NCBI GenBank assembly: GCA_034359265.1
Contig: CP136890.1
Coordinates: forward strand, 96,187,501-96,251,500
Length of the DNA: 64,000 bases
Direction: 5' to 3'
DNA from: Canna indica
Taxonomy: Eukaryota; Streptophyta; Magnoliopsida; Zingiberales; Cannaceae
A program made the position numbers and the translations under genes. Positions 59,401-64,000 of this stretch are shown in pieces. The notes beneath the pieces are model-generated. The model had not been told where the DNA came from and did no database searches. It worked only from the letters and a program-made list of their open reading frames with translations. The stretch's first letter is position 1; each line of letters starts with the position of its first letter.

Positions 59401-62400
59401 CTTTTAAAAATTAATTTAATAATCCTCCTAACCACTCGTAATGACATGAATGTTAATTTCATCAACCAACACTTTATTATACGTGAATATGAAGAAAATT
59501 ATTAGACTCATAAGTTAAAAAATTTTAACATTTCTATTGATATCAAAAGTATGGAAGGATACAATTCATTAATTATTTTTGAACATTTGACCAATAGTCA
59601 ATTGATTGAGGTGCAAAATATTAGGGTAAATTCAAAGCAAAATTCTGAAATATCAGAGCGCAAGTATAATACAATACCAGTAAATTTTTGGAGTAATTGC
59701 AATTCACTGCAGAATAAAATTGAGACATTAGCCTCAACGAGGTCGTCAGGCATTTATCTACACCTCAAGGTCATCAGTCTCAACAAGGAAGAAGAACCGT
59801 GACACTCCCACTGATCAACAAGGCACGTTATGCTACATAATTTTGGTACCTTTGTAGCATGCTTCCACGTTACCAAAACTTCCTCCTCGCGAATGCTTCA
59901 AAGCAATCAATAAATCACAAGTTTCCCAACTCCATTTAAGTCATCAGGCACCATTACTTTGAACCATTTTATCAAGTCTATGCCCTGTACAAAAGTCCAA
60001 CGTGAATGATTGAAAAAGCCAACGTTGGAAGCTACTTGTTGTATGAAATGAAGAAATAAAAGCCACGGCCAAATGTTTGATTGGGTCCAAGATGCTACAA
60101 CCAAATAGATGGCTGAGATCAATAGCCAATTACAATTTTTTAATAAGATAAAATCATATTGGCCCATGCATTTTCATTTATCTATTTATTTTGTTTCAAC
60201 CTGATCATTATAGTGCACAAATTTCTAATTGATCAGTGACAATTCAAATATGAATGTGGCATTAAATATTGAATCAACGTGCCCTTCACCTACATGCCCT
60301 ATACCCTCACCCTTCCAGCCTGCCTGATGTTTCACCAAACACCCACCAAAACTCCTTTTGGCTCCTAGCGGAGGTGAAACCCAGAAGCATAAAATGGATG
60401 AATCAAAAAGCAATAAAGGGCAAATCTTGCCAAGAATTTAACATTTCACCAACTAATACTAAATGCTGAAATGAAAGTCGCAGCTTCATATAAAATCTAA
60501 ATGTCACTTGCTTTCTCACCCGCCATAACTTTTGAGCTAGTATTTTTTTTACCATTCATTTGCTTCCTACCATCTTACCACAAATTGTTTGGTCGAACCA
60601 CTCCATCAAATTGCTTCAGAAATCGAAAAGGCAAGACTTCCAAAACACCTAAAAGTTGATAGCAATATGCATCCAGATGCCAGTTGCTCCAACTGGAGGG
60701 AAAAGAAAAGTTGATATGCCCAACATTGAACATCCCCGCAATACCAAAACCTACAAAACACCAACCAATTTAGAGGGGAACATATTGTTATGACCATTTG
60801 TCATTCTCATCACTCAATCATTTGCCATTGTTAACAATCCACTGTGAAAATATGCAAAGTTAAAACTTGAATACAATACTTATTTGAAAAGGGTAAGAAA
60901 TATCAAGTTACAAGTACTACTGTTTGATAAGAACAATGTGATGCTCATGTATCAGACACTCAGGCTGAATCAACCCCAACATAAAAGATTGAAACAAGAT
61001 ATGTTCCGAAGTCATTACAGATTTATATATGAAGGCTACAACTTTGGCAATGAAAGCAGCTGTTTATTGTCATTGCTAACTTCTTGTAATGATCTTAGTT
61101 GGCTCAACCGTTGTGTACCAGCAACATGTAGATACCGCAAATAAGAAATATACAAAAACAAGAAGAAAGCAAATGCAGAGACCCTACATCAAAAGAACAA
61201 AGAAGAAAGAGAAAAATTATCACCGGAAAAGGCTAGCTAGTTCTTTGGCAAAGCTATTCAAGTGAAGTTCTTAAGAGATATTAGTTGGATATATCAGAAG
61301 TAAACCACTTTATCCTTCCAGATGTAGATTGATAAAATGCTAATGATGTCAATAGGTATGTAAATTATAAACAACGGTAGCAAGACAGTCATTAGTCAAT
61401 GACTAAATCCAATGCCAAAAGGGACAAAGCCAACTACTGCTAGAGACATCAAAAAGCAAAAAACAACCAGACATACTATGGGACAAGTAGGAAATGTATT
61501 GCATCAAATTAAAAATAAAATTATGATTGTGGTATACAGCTAACGTTATCTCGAAACAGAGAAGTTTACACCAATGTTGTTGGGTCCAATCATCTACTAC
61601 GCGTTCTGAAAGAGAAGAATCGGAAACAAACAAGTTACAATATGAATTAACAGGTCTGCAAGCAAAATTTTAAGTTTGCAAAAGGATGAGACAAGTGGAG
61701 TTTTCAATGAAATAAGTTGGCATATATTTGATTTTTCAAGGCTGCGAGCCAGTACTTGCAAACTGTACATCAAAAGAATAATGCAGTTCCTATAATATGC
61801 CTAACTAAACATGGTGGGGCTGACAAAAAAACAGAAGACTATGAAAAGATTGGAATGAATAAAATTTTCTCATACTTTTTCTTCCCCTCCCTATCTTTTG
61901 AAGAAAAAAGGATGATCAGAAAGGACCGATGCAGCTTCAAACCACTAAGAACTTGAGAATAAAAAACAAGACTTGTCGGTGCATTCCAAATTGTTTGCAC
62001 ACAGAAAAGCCATTTTGGAAACTTGTAGTATAGTTCAAGTGCAGAAATGCAGTGGGGCATGTATTAACAATATAGTTTGTGATTGTATAAGAAATAGTTT
62101 GTGCACGGCAATTCAATTTTGAAAGTAGTAACAGGGCATATCTGTACTGAAAAGAACAGTGGAGTTCTTAATCTCATATATTGCTGACCATTTTCAACGA
62201 GAATGACCTACCATGAAAAAAGAAAAAATGTTATAATAGAGAAAATGGTGTGGAGAATCTAACAACATGAACACAAGCCTCCAACAGAACGGAACAAGCA
62301 AAATGGAAACCTGCAGGTCTTTACAAACATCCAACGTCTGGGAGAAGATAATACAAGCAAGGTTCCCTACAAGGAGAAAATGCAACCAATTCCAGCACCT

Positions 62401-63311
62401 AAGAAATATAATAGCTTCAGCATAAGTTAAATGGAGAATAAAAATATATTATGCTCTAGACAACATCAACCTCAAAAAAAAATGCACTGATGGGCAAAAA
62501 TTGAATGATTGAATCTCATCAATTGGGTAACTTGGGTTTGCATGAATTATCAAATAAGTAACGACAACAAGCTGTAATGAGCTCCATATATTTTTTCAGT
62601 TCACTTCAATTGATGATGCCTTCAAAATATGTATGATGTTAGTGCAACCACAAAGAGAACACATAATGACATGGCGAAGGAGATGTTCGAGTTTAGCCTT
62701 AGCTTAAGGCACGAAATGGCAACCAAATCCATGCAACCTTCAGCCACTGGCTCAACTGAGCTCTTGAAGAACAGTATTGATTATTGGCAGATCAGTCAAA
62801 GAAAAATAGACAACACCATCCCTTGCATTTACCCCTTTTCTTTATAGGGTTTCTAATCAACAGAATCATCGTAATAGTTTTTTTTTTCCATCGTCAATCT
62901 GTCTGAAGATACAATGTATCACGGGCATGTAAAGAACAATAGCACTGAACATGAAGAACTTTAGAAATTGATCAGAAACAAAGTAAACGTAGATGCTTCT
63001 TCGGTTTTTTTTTCTCTGCTTATCAAATTAGATAGATATTCGTTTGTACAAGAAAAAAAAAAGAAACGAAAAAAAAAGATCGACGGATCTAAGATAAAAC
63101 TCAGATCTGGCCTGATACCACCCGATCCCTAAATCCTCACCCCTCATAATAGCTTTCAAACCTCAAATCCAACCCCGTACAAAAAGATCAAGTTTATAAA
63201 TCTAAAGATCGAAAGTATATATGAGAGAATATAGGCCATATCGAAATGAGAGAAGGAAGAAAAACCATTTTTTAATCTATTTTTCACTTCTCTCAGCCGC
63301 GGGATCGCGCA
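59401..63311. other. Intergenic region downstream of the ERF gene, no gene identified
   Basis: From about 59810 the base composition is less AT-rich and resembles intron or untranslated sequence, but I found no exon with a recognisable domain on either strand. Open frames at 59551-59802, 59907-60167 and 62629-62847 have no supported identity. The last 250 bases, with a T-rich stretch near 63270, should contain the ERF 3' UTR. Confidence 0.35.
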
Positions 63312-63968
63312 TCAGAGGCGGAGAACCGTGTCATGGAAGTCGTCATCGGGGGTTGGGAGGAGGTTGAGATCAAACGACAGCGGCTGCCGGCAGAATGACA
63401 CGATGTCGCCGTCGTCATCGACCACGGAGGAAGAGGATCCGCAGTCGCTGTGGCAGTCCTCGTCGCCGTTGAGGACGCGAGGAGGCGGCGTGGGGTTGCT
63501 CTGCCGTCGGAGAACCGGCCGTCTCAGCCGGATCGGGACCGCCGTAGAAGGCAGCCGCGGCCCGCTGAACGATTCCACGGTGCTGGAGTGGCTGCTGGAC
63601 GTCGGCCGCTGAGGGAGCGGCGGCGGATTGTGATGATTGTGCTGCTGGAATGGAAAGTGTGCGGCAGCAGCGGCCACGGCGAGAGGTGGTGCAGCTTGGA
63701 AAGGGGACGAGAGTGCGGGAAAATTGGTCTTGGCTTTGGGCCCGCGGAGGGCTATGGCCGCAGCGTCGTAGGCGCGGGCGGCATCCTCGGCGGAGTCGAA
63801 GGTGCCGAGCCACACTCGAGTCTTCTTCCAGGGGTCACGGATCTCAGCCGCGAACCGGCCCCAGGGCCGCTTCCGCACGCCGCGAAACCGCGTCTCCGCC
63901 ACCGGCAGCGCGCCGAGCTCCGCCGCAACCGCCATGGGATGCGCCGCTTGTGCCCGGCCCTTCCGCAT
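63312..63968 (-). CDS. AP2/ERF transcriptional repressor with EAR motif
   Basis: A single-exon ethylene-response-factor gene of 218 residues. The AP2/ERF DNA-binding domain spans about residues 27-84, starting [20 protein letters not shown] and including [19 protein letters not shown]. It has the Ala and Asp residues typical of ERF rather than DREB members, so GCC-box binding is expected. The C-terminus carries [15 protein letters not shown] (200-205) is a DLNxxP-type EAR repression motif that recruits co-repressors in known family members. This combination fits ERF subfamily VIII (B-1a, the ERF3/ERF4/ERF8 group). A Pro/Gln/His-rich linker and an acidic stretch (DDDGD) lie between. Start codons at 63968 or 11 codons later are both plausible. 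The exact orthologue cannot be named. Confidence 0.92.
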   Translation of the reverse strand: MRKGRAQAAHPMAVAAELGALPVAETRFRGVRKRPWGRFAAEIRDPWKKTRVWLGTFDSAEDAARAYDAAAIALRGPKAKTNFPALSSPFQAAPPLAVAAAAAHFPFQQHNHHNPPPLPQRPTSSSHSSTVESFSGPRLPSTAVPIRLRRPVLRRQSNPTPPPRVLNGDEDCHSDCGSSSSVVDDDGDIVSFCRQPLSFDLNLLPTPDDDFHDTVLRL

Positions 63969-64000
63969 CGCCAGAAGCCGGGGATCGTCAGAGTCAAGGG

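Noticed and set aside
59551..60167. Open frames suggesting another gene between the AT-rich region and the ERF gene
   Set aside because: No conserved domain, no convincing splice chain, and composition like intron or UTR.

Overview
This is nuclear DNA from a flowering plant, most likely a non-grass monocot. The coding exons are GC-rich with spliceosomal introns, the intergenic DNA is very AT-rich, and the window is full of nested plant transposons. The species cannot be named from sequence alone. All exon coordinates below were worked out by eye from splice sites, reading frame and remembered protein families; no alignment or transcript was available.

Seven protein genes and one microRNA gene are supported. 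From left to right they are: MIR171 (minus, 485-619); plastid ribosomal protein bS21c (minus, 4745-8008, two exons); Mediator subunit MED11 (minus, 10289-11351, three exons); a GDSL esterase/lipase (plus, 23077-24445, three exons); a peroxisomal SDR of the IBR1/SDRa type (minus, 27396-37132, six exons, with a 5.4-kb LTR retrotransposon in intron 2); a second GDSL paralogue (plus, 41735-43121); a RIN4-like immune regulator (minus, 49850-53195, four exons, the first with only two codons); and an AP2/ERF repressor with a DLNxxP EAR motif (minus, 63312-63968). They form no operon-like system. The only close relationship is between the two GDSL genes, which are a segmental duplication in direct orientation with the SDR gene between them.

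Most of the remaining sequence is transposon. A degenerate L1-type LINE (13186-19711) is flanked by an unusually long target-site duplication and is split by a Tourist-like MITE. A Ty3/gypsy chromovirus (29712-35101) lies in the SDR gene. A CACTA element (43964-48143) is inserted in a Ty1/copia fragment. Five hAT-like elements with 8-bp target duplications are each filled with a different degenerate motif. There are several PIF/Harbinger (TTA/TAA) elements, a long foldback element with a 9-bp target duplication, and a tRNA-like SINE family. Because the GDSL block is duplicated, several insertions in one copy have a visible empty site in the other, giving a relative insertion history.

I did not find a convincing undescribed multi-gene system. 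The best leads are the MIR171 locus, the reciprocal empty sites at the GDSL pair, the LINE with a 71-81-bp target duplication, the hAT-like group with unrelated internal motifs, and the 18-residue tandem repeat in the RIN4-like protein.
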